NCBI GenBank assembly: GCA_900544195.1
Contig: UQUJ01000049.1
Location: 1 to 24,069, forward strand
DNA: 24,069 bases
Reading direction: 5' to 3'
From: an uncultured Alistipes sp.
GTDB lineage: Bacteria > Bacteroidota > Bacteroidia > Bacteroidales > UBA932
Below the pieces are notes generated by a model. The model searched no databases. It saw nothing but the letters and a program-made list of their open reading frames with translations, and was not told the DNA's origin. The position numbers and the translations under genes are program-made. Shown here in pieces: positions 8,043-14,949 of the stretch. Numbering within the stretch: the stretch's first letter is position 1; every line of letters starts with the position of its first letter.

Positions 8043-9656
8043 ATGAAACACTCTCTTTTACTTTATCTGGCCATACCGGCGTTCGTGCTTACGCTTGTCT
8101 CCTGTTCCAAGGACAGTCCGGACTACGGTGACGAGGTCATCATTGAAGGCGACTACCGCAAGCCTTCCTCACTCGCCGACGGCGAGAAGATCGCGTTCCC
8201 GGCATGGGTCTCGGAAGGCCTCTCCAAGGACTTCGCGGACGCTGTCAAAGGCCGGCTGAAAGAGACGGCTCCTTCGGCTGACAACGCACAAGTGATTGTC
8301 ACGGACATGGCCGGCTATTCCGGACTTGACACACTCAAGGGGCGCGTCGTGGTTGTCTGCGATCCGTCAAAAATCCTGCTTGAACAACTCGGTGTGGAGG
8401 CGGGGAATTTCCTCTGTGTGGCTTTCCAGCAGGGACGCTCCGGCCACTGTGCCGTGCGGACTCCGGCGGAGGGTCTGGAGGTGGACGAATGCCTCAACGG
8501 CCTTGTCTCCTGGACCAACAACGCCATCCTGAACGTGGCCGGCAACTTCGACCCGTCTTCTTTCTGGGAGGAGTCATGCCTGTACACGACCTATTCTGAC
8601 AAGGTCAGCGAGAAGATAACCAACGTAGCGGCCTCCAAACACGATTACCTTGAGGGCGAGTTTTCCATAGATGTGCAGTTGAAGGTCACACCGATGCACG
8701 GATTCAAGAGTGGTGACTCGGAGGCCATGGATTACTACCTCATGACCTCCACCGTTTCTGTCGTGTCGGGGAAGATGTACACGGGGAATTTCACCAAGAC
8801 GCACGGCTTGGTGAAAGCGAGGATATGCGGTTTCTATCTCAAGTCTCTCAGTTCTAACATCTACATATTAAACACCGCTGGAACTCCAGTAGGACGTTTT
8901 GTCCAGACACCGACACCGGAGACCGTCATCGGCTCGACCAGCTACACGACCGGCTGGAGCTTTTCCATCGGCGGAGGAATCACCGGCGGCACGTCTCCGA
9001 TGATCTCTTCTAACACGGGATTCTCCATCTCCTCAAGCACATCCCGCACAATCAGCGACTGCGATGTACTCAACAGGCACGAAGGCTCCACGGTCGGCTA
9101 CGACTACGAGATCAACAATCTTCCTCGCCTGAAATCCCTGAAAATCACGGACCCTCCGCTTGTCTCGACCTCGACCGTCAATTTCTATAGCCAGTGGGTG
9201 TGGGCTGTCCCGGCGGAGGACTACGACGTGAAGACCAAGTACAGGGTCGTGATAGATCTTTACAACCTTGTCTACGGCGCTTCCTATTTCTACTCGGGAA
9301 GTGTTGACTACCACGATCTTGAGTTCGTTCAGAAGAAGTATTCCGTCACCAAGGACCTTCCTGTGCCCAACAGGGGACCGACCGGGAAATTCGACCTCAC
9401 GAACAGCGAGGAGGGCACTTTCATGACCAATGTCAGGCTGTACAACAAGAGCCACCCCGAGACCGGAAGCTACCATGACGGAAGCGTCTACGGCCAAGGC
9501 AACACCTGCTCCCTGTTCCTGGTGGCCGGCGACTACGAGCTGCAATGCGACATCAAGGACGCGAAAGGCAAGACCAGGAAACGCAACTACACCGGACTTG
9601 TCAGAGTGAGGCCGGGAGGATCTGTGAGACTATCAACCGGCTACGGCTTCAAGTAA
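8043..9656 (+). CDS. Lipoprotein with leukocidin-like beta-pore-forming core (copy 1)
   Basis: A 537-residue predicted lipoprotein: lipobox LVSC with Cys21, then an acidic stretch. Residues about 45-165 look like a small alpha/beta domain (VIVTDMAG, RVVVVCDPS, FLCVAFQQG, LNGLVSW). From about 205 the protein is beta-rich. A Gly/Ser segment with alternating polarity at about 300-335 (TTGWSFSIGGGITGG, then FSISSSTSRTI) resembles the pre-stem of leukocidin/hemolysin-type cytolysins, followed by VNFYSQWVWAVP (about 379-390). DLPVPNR (438-444) and a C-terminal beta domain close it. Its neighbour at 9702 has the same length and the same landmarks. It starts 4 nt after the amidase gene, so it is cotranscribed with it. 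The toxin-like fold is my reading of sequence pattern; a structural lipoprotein of unknown role is the alternative. Confidence 0.6.
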   Translation: MKHSLLLYLAIPAFVLTLVSCSKDSPDYGDEVIIEGDYRKPSSLADGEKIAFPAWVSEGLSKDFADAVKGRLKETAPSADNAQVIVTDMAGYSGLDTLKGRVVVVCDPSKILLEQLGVEAGNFLCVAFQQGRSGHCAVRTPAEGLEVDECLNGLVSWTNNAILNVAGNFDPSSFWEESCLYTTYSDKVSEKITNVAASKHDYLEGEFSIDVQLKVTPMHGFKSGDSEAMDYYLMTSTVSVVSGKMYTGNFTKTHGLVKARICGFYLKSLSSNIYILNTAGTPVGRFVQTPTPETVIGSTSYTTGWSFSIGGGITGGTSPMISSNTGFSISSSTSRTISDCDVLNRHEGSTVGYDYEINNLPRLKSLKITDPPLVSTSTVNFYSQWVWAVPAEDYDVKTKYRVVIDLYNLVYGASYFYSGSVDYHDLEFVQKKYSVTKDLPVPNRGPTGKFDLTNSEEGTFMTNVRLYNKSHPETGSYHDGSVYGQGNTCSLFLVAGDYELQCDIKDAKGKTRKRNYTGLVRVRPGGSVRLSTGYGFK

Positions 9657-9701
9657 AACTATGAATATATTCATGAACCTTCTGAATGAAATCCAATGAC
9701 C

Positions 9702-11315
9702 ATGAAACGAATAATTGATTTTCTGAATATACTTGCGCTTTGCGCGGCTTTTGGCCTGCTGGCCTCCTGCGGAGAGAAATCAGGCCTTGACCCCGATCCG
9801 GAACCGGAGCCGGAGCCCGTCGAGGAGAACCGCACCTCGGACCTGCCCTACTGTGTACTGTCTGAACTGGATGGCGACATCCTTGAGTTGATATATTCAA
9901 GATTCACCGGGAAGAGGGTCTCCTGCGAGGAGGCAAAAGTGGTCTTTGTCAGCGAGAAGGATGTCAAGGGCGATGAGGTCTTGAGCGCCTACCAGCGTGG
10001 GGCGGCGGTGGTCGTGGTCTCTCCGACTTCGGATCTGCTGTCGTTCCTTTCGCGGCACAACATCGGTTTTCTGTCCGCCGAGACGTTGGACGACTGCCTT
10101 TTCGTGGCGTTCCACAGGAGCGGCAAGGTCTTCTCAATGGATGACTTTCCTCCGGCCAACCTGAACGGCCTTGTGTCATGGGTCGGTGACGCGCATTCCG
10201 CGAACACCTCGGGAGACGACCTGCTCCAGTCCATCCATCTGTTCTCGTCCCATGACTACAAGATTGACAAGGGCTTGATCTTCAAGGACGGCAAGAAGGA
10301 GTTCAGGGTGACGGGCGAAGGCCGCTTCGAGCAGTACTACTCGGTCATCCCGCTCTATGCGTTCAAAACGTCCAAGAGCAACTACATCGGGGACTTCTAC
10401 ATCGTTGACGCCACGTTCTCGGTGGCTTCGTCCGGGATGTACGCCGGTAAGTTCAACAAGGTGCTGCCGAATGGCTGGACCGGCGATTTCATGGGCTATT
10501 TCCTGACCGGCTACAATGTGGACATCTCCCTGGTCGATGACAAAGGCAATCAGGTTCCGGTCCGCTTCAATCAGGTTCCGTCCCCTTCAACCACGATAAA
10601 CTCCCAGACCTACACTTCCGGTGTGACATGGTCGTTCGAGGCCGGTTTGTCCGGTGGCGCCGCCGGCGCCGGGCTTTCCTTGAGTTCAGGCTGCAACTTC
10701 AGCAGTTCAAGGACGCGTGAGATCAGGGACCTGTCCATCATCGACAACTCGTCTGACGGAAGCATCCACTACAAACTGGAGGTGAAGAACCTGCCGGAGT
10801 TGGTCAACACTCAGCCTCCGGCCATATCCAGAGCCACTTTTGATTTCCATTCCGGTTGGGTCTGGAGTGTGGAGAACACTGTGGAGTCCGACGCCGCCAC
10901 CCGTTACCGTATGAAGGTGACATTGAGCGAGATGAACTACCGTGACCTTTGCACCAATGCTCCTGGCGGTCTGCCGGGCGTCCAGAACCGGTCCATCGAG
11001 AAGAAGGAGTTTTTCATCGACCTCCCGGTTCCGAACAGAATTCCTTGCGGCAATGTGAAGTTCGTCAACAGCGAGAAAGGCAAGTACATGACGGACATCG
11101 TCTTTATTGACTCAAAGAGCATAAGCGATCCTAAAAGCTATCATTTCGATCCGTCAGGCAGTGTCTACTCCTATCAGGAGTGCTACGAGACCAGCCTCCC
11201 TGAGGGCACCTACATTGTCCAGTACAAACTTGGAGGCACCTCCTGCACCGGAAAGAACATCGCCGTCAAGAGAGGTGAGACACTTGAGATCCAGTCCGGC
11301 TACTATGTCAAATGA
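9702..11315 (+). CDS. Lipoprotein with leukocidin-like beta-pore-forming core (copy 2)
   Basis: A 537-residue paralogue of the preceding protein: lipobox LASC with Cys23, then a Pro/acidic linker (PDPEPEPEPVEE, about 31-42). The N-terminal alpha/beta domain (CLFVAFHRSGK, LNGLVSW) matches copy 1. The beta core has VASSGMYAGKFN, GDFMGYFLTGYNVDI and a Gly/Ala/Ser pre-stem-like segment (TSGVTWSFEAGLSGGAAGAG, about 305-324). FDFHSGWVWSV, DLPVPNR and NSEKGKYMT also align with copy 1, followed by a C-terminal beta domain. Identity is modest, so the duplication is old and the copies have specialised. An in-frame ATG two codons upstream (9696) is equally possible. The 45-nt gap to copy 1 contains the palindrome GAATATATTC. 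Lipobox and paralogy are seen; pore formation is inference. Confidence 0.6.
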   Translation: MKRIIDFLNILALCAAFGLLASCGEKSGLDPDPEPEPEPVEENRTSDLPYCVLSELDGDILELIYSRFTGKRVSCEEAKVVFVSEKDVKGDEVLSAYQRGAAVVVVSPTSDLLSFLSRHNIGFLSAETLDDCLFVAFHRSGKVFSMDDFPPANLNGLVSWVGDAHSANTSGDDLLQSIHLFSSHDYKIDKGLIFKDGKKEFRVTGEGRFEQYYSVIPLYAFKTSKSNYIGDFYIVDATFSVASSGMYAGKFNKVLPNGWTGDFMGYFLTGYNVDISLVDDKGNQVPVRFNQVPSPSTTINSQTYTSGVTWSFEAGLSGGAAGAGLSLSSGCNFSSSRTREIRDLSIIDNSSDGSIHYKLEVKNLPELVNTQPPAISRATFDFHSGWVWSVENTVESDAATRYRMKVTLSEMNYRDLCTNAPGGLPGVQNRSIEKKEFFIDLPVPNRIPCGNVKFVNSEKGKYMTDIVFIDSKSISDPKSYHFDPSGSVYSYQECYETSLPEGTYIVQYKLGGTSCTGKNIAVKRGETLEIQSGYYVK

Positions 11316-11397
11316 TTGGAAGAAGCGGTGCTATCTGACTGAGGTAGCGGTAAGATAATGAAGTTTTTTCACTTCAAAGAACCTTTTAGTAACCTTC

Positions 11398-11538
11398 AAA
11401 AAATAACCTGCCTCATCTTAAGGAATCTTTTCGGTCTATATCTGTTTTCTCATCAGTCATGTGCCACCGGCACACTCCTTCTTCGAAAATAGATCTATCC
11501 TCGAAAATCTTCTCCTAATCTGAAGCAGGTTATTTTTT
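11398..11538. repeat. Element with terminal inverted repeats, MITE-like or long-stem bidirectional terminator
   Basis: AAAAAATAACCTGC (11398-11411) is perfectly inverted as GCAGGTTATTTTTT (11525-11538). The match continues imperfectly for about ten more bases inward. The 113-base interior is A/T-rich, has no frame, and holds the small dyad GTGCC-ACC-GGCAC. It lies between convergent genes, so the stem with its T-run could also end transcription from both sides. Confidence 0.55.
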
Positions 11539-11564
11539 TCACGTTACTTAGACAAATCAAAAAA

Positions 11565-12770
11565 CTAATACAGGAACCCGAACAGCCAAAGCGGGATTCT
11601 TGCTCCGTAACCTGTCTCAATGCCGTCTGTGGCAAGGAAACTGTCAGGAATGTCGGCTATTCGCGAGAAATCCTTTGATGGCCCGCCAACTTCCACTCTC
11701 AGCTTCCCGTCTATCAGAAAATCTCCGGCATGGCTTGAGCGGACATCGTGGGTGTTGCCGACTTGGTTGAAGAAAAACGTTTCCCGGAGATTGCCCTCAT
11801 TGACGTTGGACCCGAGAGCATACATCAGATTTGTGTTATCAAGATAGATTTTCTCCGGATTCACAAGCCTTTTGTAACTCTTTAGCTCTGTGGTGAGAAG
11901 TCGTAGTATGGCGGCCTTGTCAAGCAGGTACATCATTTTCAGACACGAGTCGCGTGTCGAGCTTATTGAGGAGGCCAGTTTCTCGGTTGTCGGTTGAAGC
12001 GGTACATGCTCAGCAATGATCATGAGAAGTTTCTGTGTCTTCTCAATAGTCGCGTAATTTACATCAAGGACTGCCGGCAAGTCGTTTTCAATCACCAGTT
12101 TGGCCGTCTCTGCCAATCTTATCAGAAAATCATTCTTCGCTTCGGTGAAGTATGGATAATACCCTGTTTTCAGGTATTTGTCAAACATCTTGAGAATCTT
12201 CGTCTTCCCGCAGATGTCCATAGCTGTAGCAACGTGGTTCTGAAGGATGTCCGGGAGTTGCAGCGGTTCATATTCAAGGGCACCTGTGTAGTTGAGATAT
12301 TCCCGGAAAGACAATCCGTCAAGGCGGTATGGTGTCTGCCTTCTTGCGAGGTCTGTGCTTGGTTTTTCTATCTCAAGCATAGATGAACCGGTGTACACAA
12401 TTCTCAGATCCGCGAACTCGTCGTAGAAAGTTTTCAGAGACTGACTCCAGTCCTTATACTTGTGAACTTCGTCAATGTAGATTTCCGTGATGCCGTGGGT
12501 GTAAAGGTATTCAACCAGTTCTTCAAGAGAATGGTTCCTGAACCAAAGATGATCCAGAGTGATGTAAAACGTATCGTCGATGTCCTTATATTTCTCCAAT
12601 ATCCGTTGGAGAAGAAGCGTGGTTTTTCCAACCCCTCTAGCTCCTTTTATCCCGATAATTCTGGCATCCCAGTTGATTCGGTTGAAAAGGTATCTTTTAA
12701 AATTCAGATTCACTTGTTTTATTTTCCAGTGATAATAGTTCACCAACGGTTGTATGTCAGAACTTTGCAT
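11565..12770 (-). CDS. AAA ATPase of the AAA_14/DUF4143 type
   Basis: A 401-residue ATPase. Walker A is GARGVGKT (43-50) and Walker B is EIYIDEVHK (D100, E101). A sensor-like TGSS follows in the AAA_14 domain. A C-terminal DUF4143-like region ends with GDFLIDGKLRVEVGG, where many relatives have a nuclease-like D...ExK; here the Lys position is Gly, so that part looks inactive. These proteins are common, variable accessory genes of unknown cellular role in Bacteroidales. ATG at 12770 is chosen because a TATATTTG -7 box lies only 19 nt upstream (12789-12796); upstream ATGs would fall outside that transcript. Codon use is visibly more A+T-rich than the neighbouring metabolic genes, which suggests horizontal transfer. 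Confidence 0.82.
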   Translation of the reverse strand: MQSSDIQPLVNYYHWKIKQVNLNFKRYLFNRINWDARIIGIKGARGVGKTTLLLQRILEKYKDIDDTFYITLDHLWFRNHSLEELVEYLYTHGITEIYIDEVHKYKDWSQSLKTFYDEFADLRIVYTGSSMLEIEKPSTDLARRQTPYRLDGLSFREYLNYTGALEYEPLQLPDILQNHVATAMDICGKTKILKMFDKYLKTGYYPYFTEAKNDFLIRLAETAKLVIENDLPAVLDVNYATIEKTQKLLMIIAEHVPLQPTTEKLASSISSTRDSCLKMMYLLDKAAILRLLTTELKSYKRLVNPEKIYLDNTNLMYALGSNVNEGNLRETFFFNQVGNTHDVRSSHAGDFLIDGKLRVEVGGPSKDFSRIADIPDSFLATDGIETGYGARIPLWLFGFLY

Positions 12771-12788
12771 AATTGTATCACGTTTTCG

Positions 12789-12842
12789 CAAATATACAAA
12801 ATCACTTTTATAAAAGCGAATTTCTCGAATAAAATCGCTTTT
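12789..12842 (-). promoter_or_regulatory. Promoter and operator-like repeats of the DUF4143-type ATPase
   Basis: The -7 box TATATTTG is at 12789-12796 (minus strand). Next to it are three copies of a 12-mer: AAAATCACTTTT (12798-12809), an inverted copy AAAAGCGAATTT (12812-12823) and AAAATCGCTTTT (12831-12842). AAAAGCGA (12812-12819) and TCGCTTTT (12835-12842) form a perfect 8-bp dyad. The array covers where the -33 region should be, as expected for a repressor or activator site. Confidence 0.5.
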
Positions 12843-12894
12843 GCAAATGTGAATGGTGTCGGTTATGTTCACTTCGTAAAGTCGCTTCATTTTA

Positions 12895-12929
12895 CTGCCG
12901 TAAAATTGCAACCAGATTCGTCATCTTTG
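12895..12929 (+). promoter_or_regulatory. CTGCC-type promoter of gene 12956
   Basis: ACTGCC (core CTGCC at 12895-12899), then 22 nt, then CATCTTTG (12922-12929), a near match to TAnnTTTG followed by C. This is the same arrangement as upstream of 13957, 15849 and 17733. Confidence 0.6.
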
Positions 12930-12955
12930 CCAAAGATCAAAAAAACAAATACGCC

Positions 12956-13225
12956 ATGACATTATCCGAACTGCTTCACAGTGTGTCATTTGATGACCTA
13001 ACACCGACGCTCAAGGAAGTGTACGGCATCGAAACCGACATCTATGCCTACAGGGAGGCTTTCGATGAACTGAATCTTCTCCTGCTGTTCGTAGCGCAGA
13101 CTAGAAGCGGTCTATATAATGAAGTGTGCGTGGCATCTAAATGTTTGACTATGAATTTGATGAATATGCTATCTGGTGCCGATATTCATACAGGATTATA
13201 TATCCTATCCATTGTTTGTCAATAA
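12956..13225 (+). CDS. Small protein of unknown function, probably truncated
   Basis: An 89-residue protein. The first 45 residues (beginning MTLSELLHSVSFDDLTPTL, with AYREAFDEL) look like the start of a conserved small Bacteroidales protein that I cannot name with certainty. After FDEL the sequence turns hydrophobic and low in charge (LNLLLLFVAQTRSG) and the DNA becomes A+T-richer. This suggests the original 3' part was lost and the frame now reads unrelated sequence. It is divergent from the ATPase at 12770, and its ATG lies 26 nt after a CTGCC-type promoter. It may still be expressed; it could equally be called a pseudogene fragment. Confidence 0.5.
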   Translation: MTLSELLHSVSFDDLTPTLKEVYGIETDIYAYREAFDELNLLLLFVAQTRSGLYNEVCVASKCLTMNLMNMLSGADIHTGLYILSIVCQ

Positions 13226-13397
13226 TTTAGCTGCCACGTGAAATCTCGTTGCGCGCCCCGCCCCGCCCCACGGTCGATAAACTTGTCTTCGTCCGCTTTT
13301 TGGGTGTGTCCGGGATCATTGTCCGACGAAGCAGGAGGATGTCCCCATATCCCTCTAAGGCTGCACGGAGGGACCGGGGTTGATTATAAAGAAAGAA

Positions 13398-13418
13398 GCT
13401 GACCACAAAAAGGTCAGC
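13398..13418 (-). terminator. Terminator-like hairpin after gene 13439
   Basis: GCTGACC (13398-13404) and GGTCAGC (13412-13418) form a perfect 7-bp stem with a 7-nt loop. On the minus strand TTCTTTCTTT follows. It lies 20 nt beyond the stop of the minus-strand gene. Bases 13226-13397 show no further gene; a C/G-rich patch at about 13248-13270 is unexplained. Confidence 0.5.
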
Positions 13419-13438
13419 CTCTTCCTGGTGAATATGTC

Positions 13439-13957
13439 CTAACACAGGCAGATTTGTTTCTTGATCTCTTTCTCCTTCTTCTCGACCATTTCTCTCCAGA
13501 GCCTCGAGTCCTTGAAGTCGCAGGCTGGGATCCTGTCGGAATATTTCCGGATGAACTCTTCGGTGGCCAGTTTCTCACAGCAACTCCAGTTGTTGATCAG
13601 GGCCTTCCAGTTGATGTAGTCGGCGAACTGGTCGATGAGCTCAGGAGTGAGGCAGCGGTTGTCCGAGATCTCCTCCCAGTTCCAGTTGTCCTTGAACTTT
13701 TCCAGCAGCTCAGCCGAAACGTTCTCCTCCTGAAGGCTGCATGACAGGGCCGTCCAGTCGATTCTTCTCTTGAACTTCTCCAACATCTGGACGCTCCAGA
13801 AAATGTTGGTGTTGCCTGAAACTTCCTTCCAGTCGAGTTTGTCGGCGTACTTCTCCAGCTGTGCCTCGCTGAACGGGAAGTCCCCTGAAACATTACCCCA
13901 CGCCTCTGTGTCCATCATCTGGGCGACCACGCCCTCGCATAAATTGATCTTTTCCAT
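13439..13957 (-). CDS. Small tandem-repeat protein, unknown function
   Basis: A 172-residue protein without signal peptide or membrane segment. It consists mostly of four to five repeats of about 25-28 residues with the pattern S-x-E-L-L-E-K-F-x-D-x-x-D/N-W-x-x-L/I-S. Examples are SVQMLEKFKRRIDWTAL, SAELLEKFKDNWNWEEIS and TPELIDQFADYINWKAL. The regular helix-loop rhythm suggests a small solenoid for protein binding. The end is Lys/Glu-rich (EKKEKEIKKQI). ATG at 13957 is preferred over an upstream start because it follows the -7-like box at 13979-13986 by about 20 nt. It shares the CTGCC promoter arrangement with three neighbouring genes, which ties it to that regulon. I recognise no named function. 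Confidence 0.65.
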   Translation of the reverse strand: MEKINLCEGVVAQMMDTEAWGNVSGDFPFSEAQLEKYADKLDWKEVSGNTNIFWSVQMLEKFKRRIDWTALSCSLQEENVSAELLEKFKDNWNWEEISDNRCLTPELIDQFADYINWKALINNWSCCEKLATEEFIRKYSDRIPACDFKDSRLWREMVEKKEKEIKKQICLC

Positions 13958-13978
13958 ACTCGTTTTGTTTTGATGATG

Positions 13979-14013
13979 CAAAGTAACAACCTTTTGCTGC
14001 TAAAACACGGCAG
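13979..14013 (-). promoter_or_regulatory. CTGCC-type promoter of gene 13957
   Basis: Minus strand: ACTGCC (core at 14009-14013), 22 nt, then TTACTTTG (13979-13986) followed by C. AGCGAAATTCGCT (about 14015-14027), an almost perfect palindrome, lies just upstream. Confidence 0.6.
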
Positions 14014-14033
14014 TGGAGCGAAATTCGCTATCT

Positions 14034-14200
14034 ATGAATATCCTAACGCTTTCCCTTAGGTCGGTTTGCACTAAAGAGACCACATCAGATTATTGTAAGT
14101 CAATATATTGCCACCCACCGGCTGATACAGAGCGAGTGGCTGACAAATGCTTATCAATGAATATGTTAGCGTATCCCCTTTAGCTGAATCATCCTAAAGG
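14034..14200. repeat. Imperfect tandem repeats and hairpins in the 13958-14351 gap
   Basis: ATGAATATCCTAACGCTTTC (copy from 14034 to 14059) recurs in altered form at 14157-14183, 123 bases away; both end in CCCTTAG or CCTTTAG. CCTTTAG (14177-14183) pairs perfectly with CTAAAGG (14194-14200). CCTTAGGTC-N7-ACTAAAG at 14054-14076 recurs at 19651-19673. The gap 13958-14351 otherwise holds the promoter of 13957 and no convincing gene; bases 14201-14351 show nothing I can interpret. Confidence 0.5.
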
Positions 14201-14351
14201 CAAAAGGCTTGATGATTGATATTCATATAGTTGTGCTTTACAATCCTTCAACAAGTCTGGCTGTGGAGACTAATGGGGCTGTCTGCAGGGTGAACATGCC
14301 TGTTCCTCGCATGATGTGACAAGAGGCAGCCTTGGTGTCAACCAGAGGTCG

Positions 14352-14846
14352 CTACAGGATTTTCATCGCGATCGCGGCGCAGGCCTCGGCATCGGCCAGA
14401 GCGTGATGGTGATTCGTGAGGTCGTACCCGCAGGCAGCGGCGACGGTCTGGAGCTGGTGGTTGGGCAGGGCGCAACCGAAATGTCGCCGTGAGGCCGCAA
14501 GGGTGTCGAAAAATTCATAGTCAGGATAATCCATCTGATAGACCTTGAAGACACTCTTAAGACAGCCCTCGTCAAAACGGCTGTTGTGAGCCACAAGAGG
14601 CAGTCCCTCGATCAAGGGTTCGATCTTTTCCCAGACGAAAGGGAACACCGGCGCGTCGTCAGTGTCGTCCGGCCCGAGGCCGTGAACCTGCCGGCAGAAC
14701 CATTTGTAATATTCAGGCTCGGGGTGGATCAAGCTGTAGAAACTGTCCACGATCTCACCTTCTCGCACCACCACGACCCCCACCGAGCAGACACTGCTCG
14801 GGCACTCGTTGGCCGTCTCGAAATCAATAGCGGCGAAATCTGTCAT
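14352..14846 (-). CDS. DnaQ-like 3'-5' exonuclease (DEDDh)
   Basis: A 164-residue protein comprising just one exonuclease fold of the RNase T/Pol III epsilon group. All catalytic residues are visible: D8 and E10 in FAAIDFETAN, D92 in LVAHNSRFDEGCL, and H147 with D152 in HHALADAEA, which makes it the DEDDh subtype. The short length with no polymerase or BRCT part points to a stand-alone DNA or RNA trimming or repair enzyme, not a replication proofreader bound to a polymerase gene. It lies 103 nt after the WYL regulator gene on the same strand and may be read from that promoter, as I see no clear TAnnTTTG box in the gap. The substrate is unknown. Confidence 0.88.
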   Translation of the reverse strand: MTDFAAIDFETANECPSSVCSVGVVVVREGEIVDSFYSLIHPEPEYYKWFCRQVHGLGPDDTDDAPVFPFVWEKIEPLIEGLPLVAHNSRFDEGCLKSVFKVYQMDYPDYEFFDTLAASRRHFGCALPNHQLQTVAAACGYDLTNHHHALADAEACAAIAMKIL

Positions 14847-14949
14847 AGCGATTATTTTCTCATCATCTTCGTCAATCTATGGAAGCCCATCGCTATCCGC
14901 AATGGAAATCCCATAGAGCGAGGTCCTTGTAACTTTTATTCAGGCTGAT

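Noticed and set aside
11360..11376. TGAAGT-TTTTTC-ACTTCA hairpin as terminator of the 9702 gene
   Set aside because: Six-bp stem with no T-run after it; the inverted-repeat element at 11398-11538 is a better candidate.
14212..14319. 35-codon plus-strand frame starting MIDIHIVVLYNPSTSL
   Set aside because: No promoter or homology cue, composition like the surrounding gap, and short enough to arise by chance.
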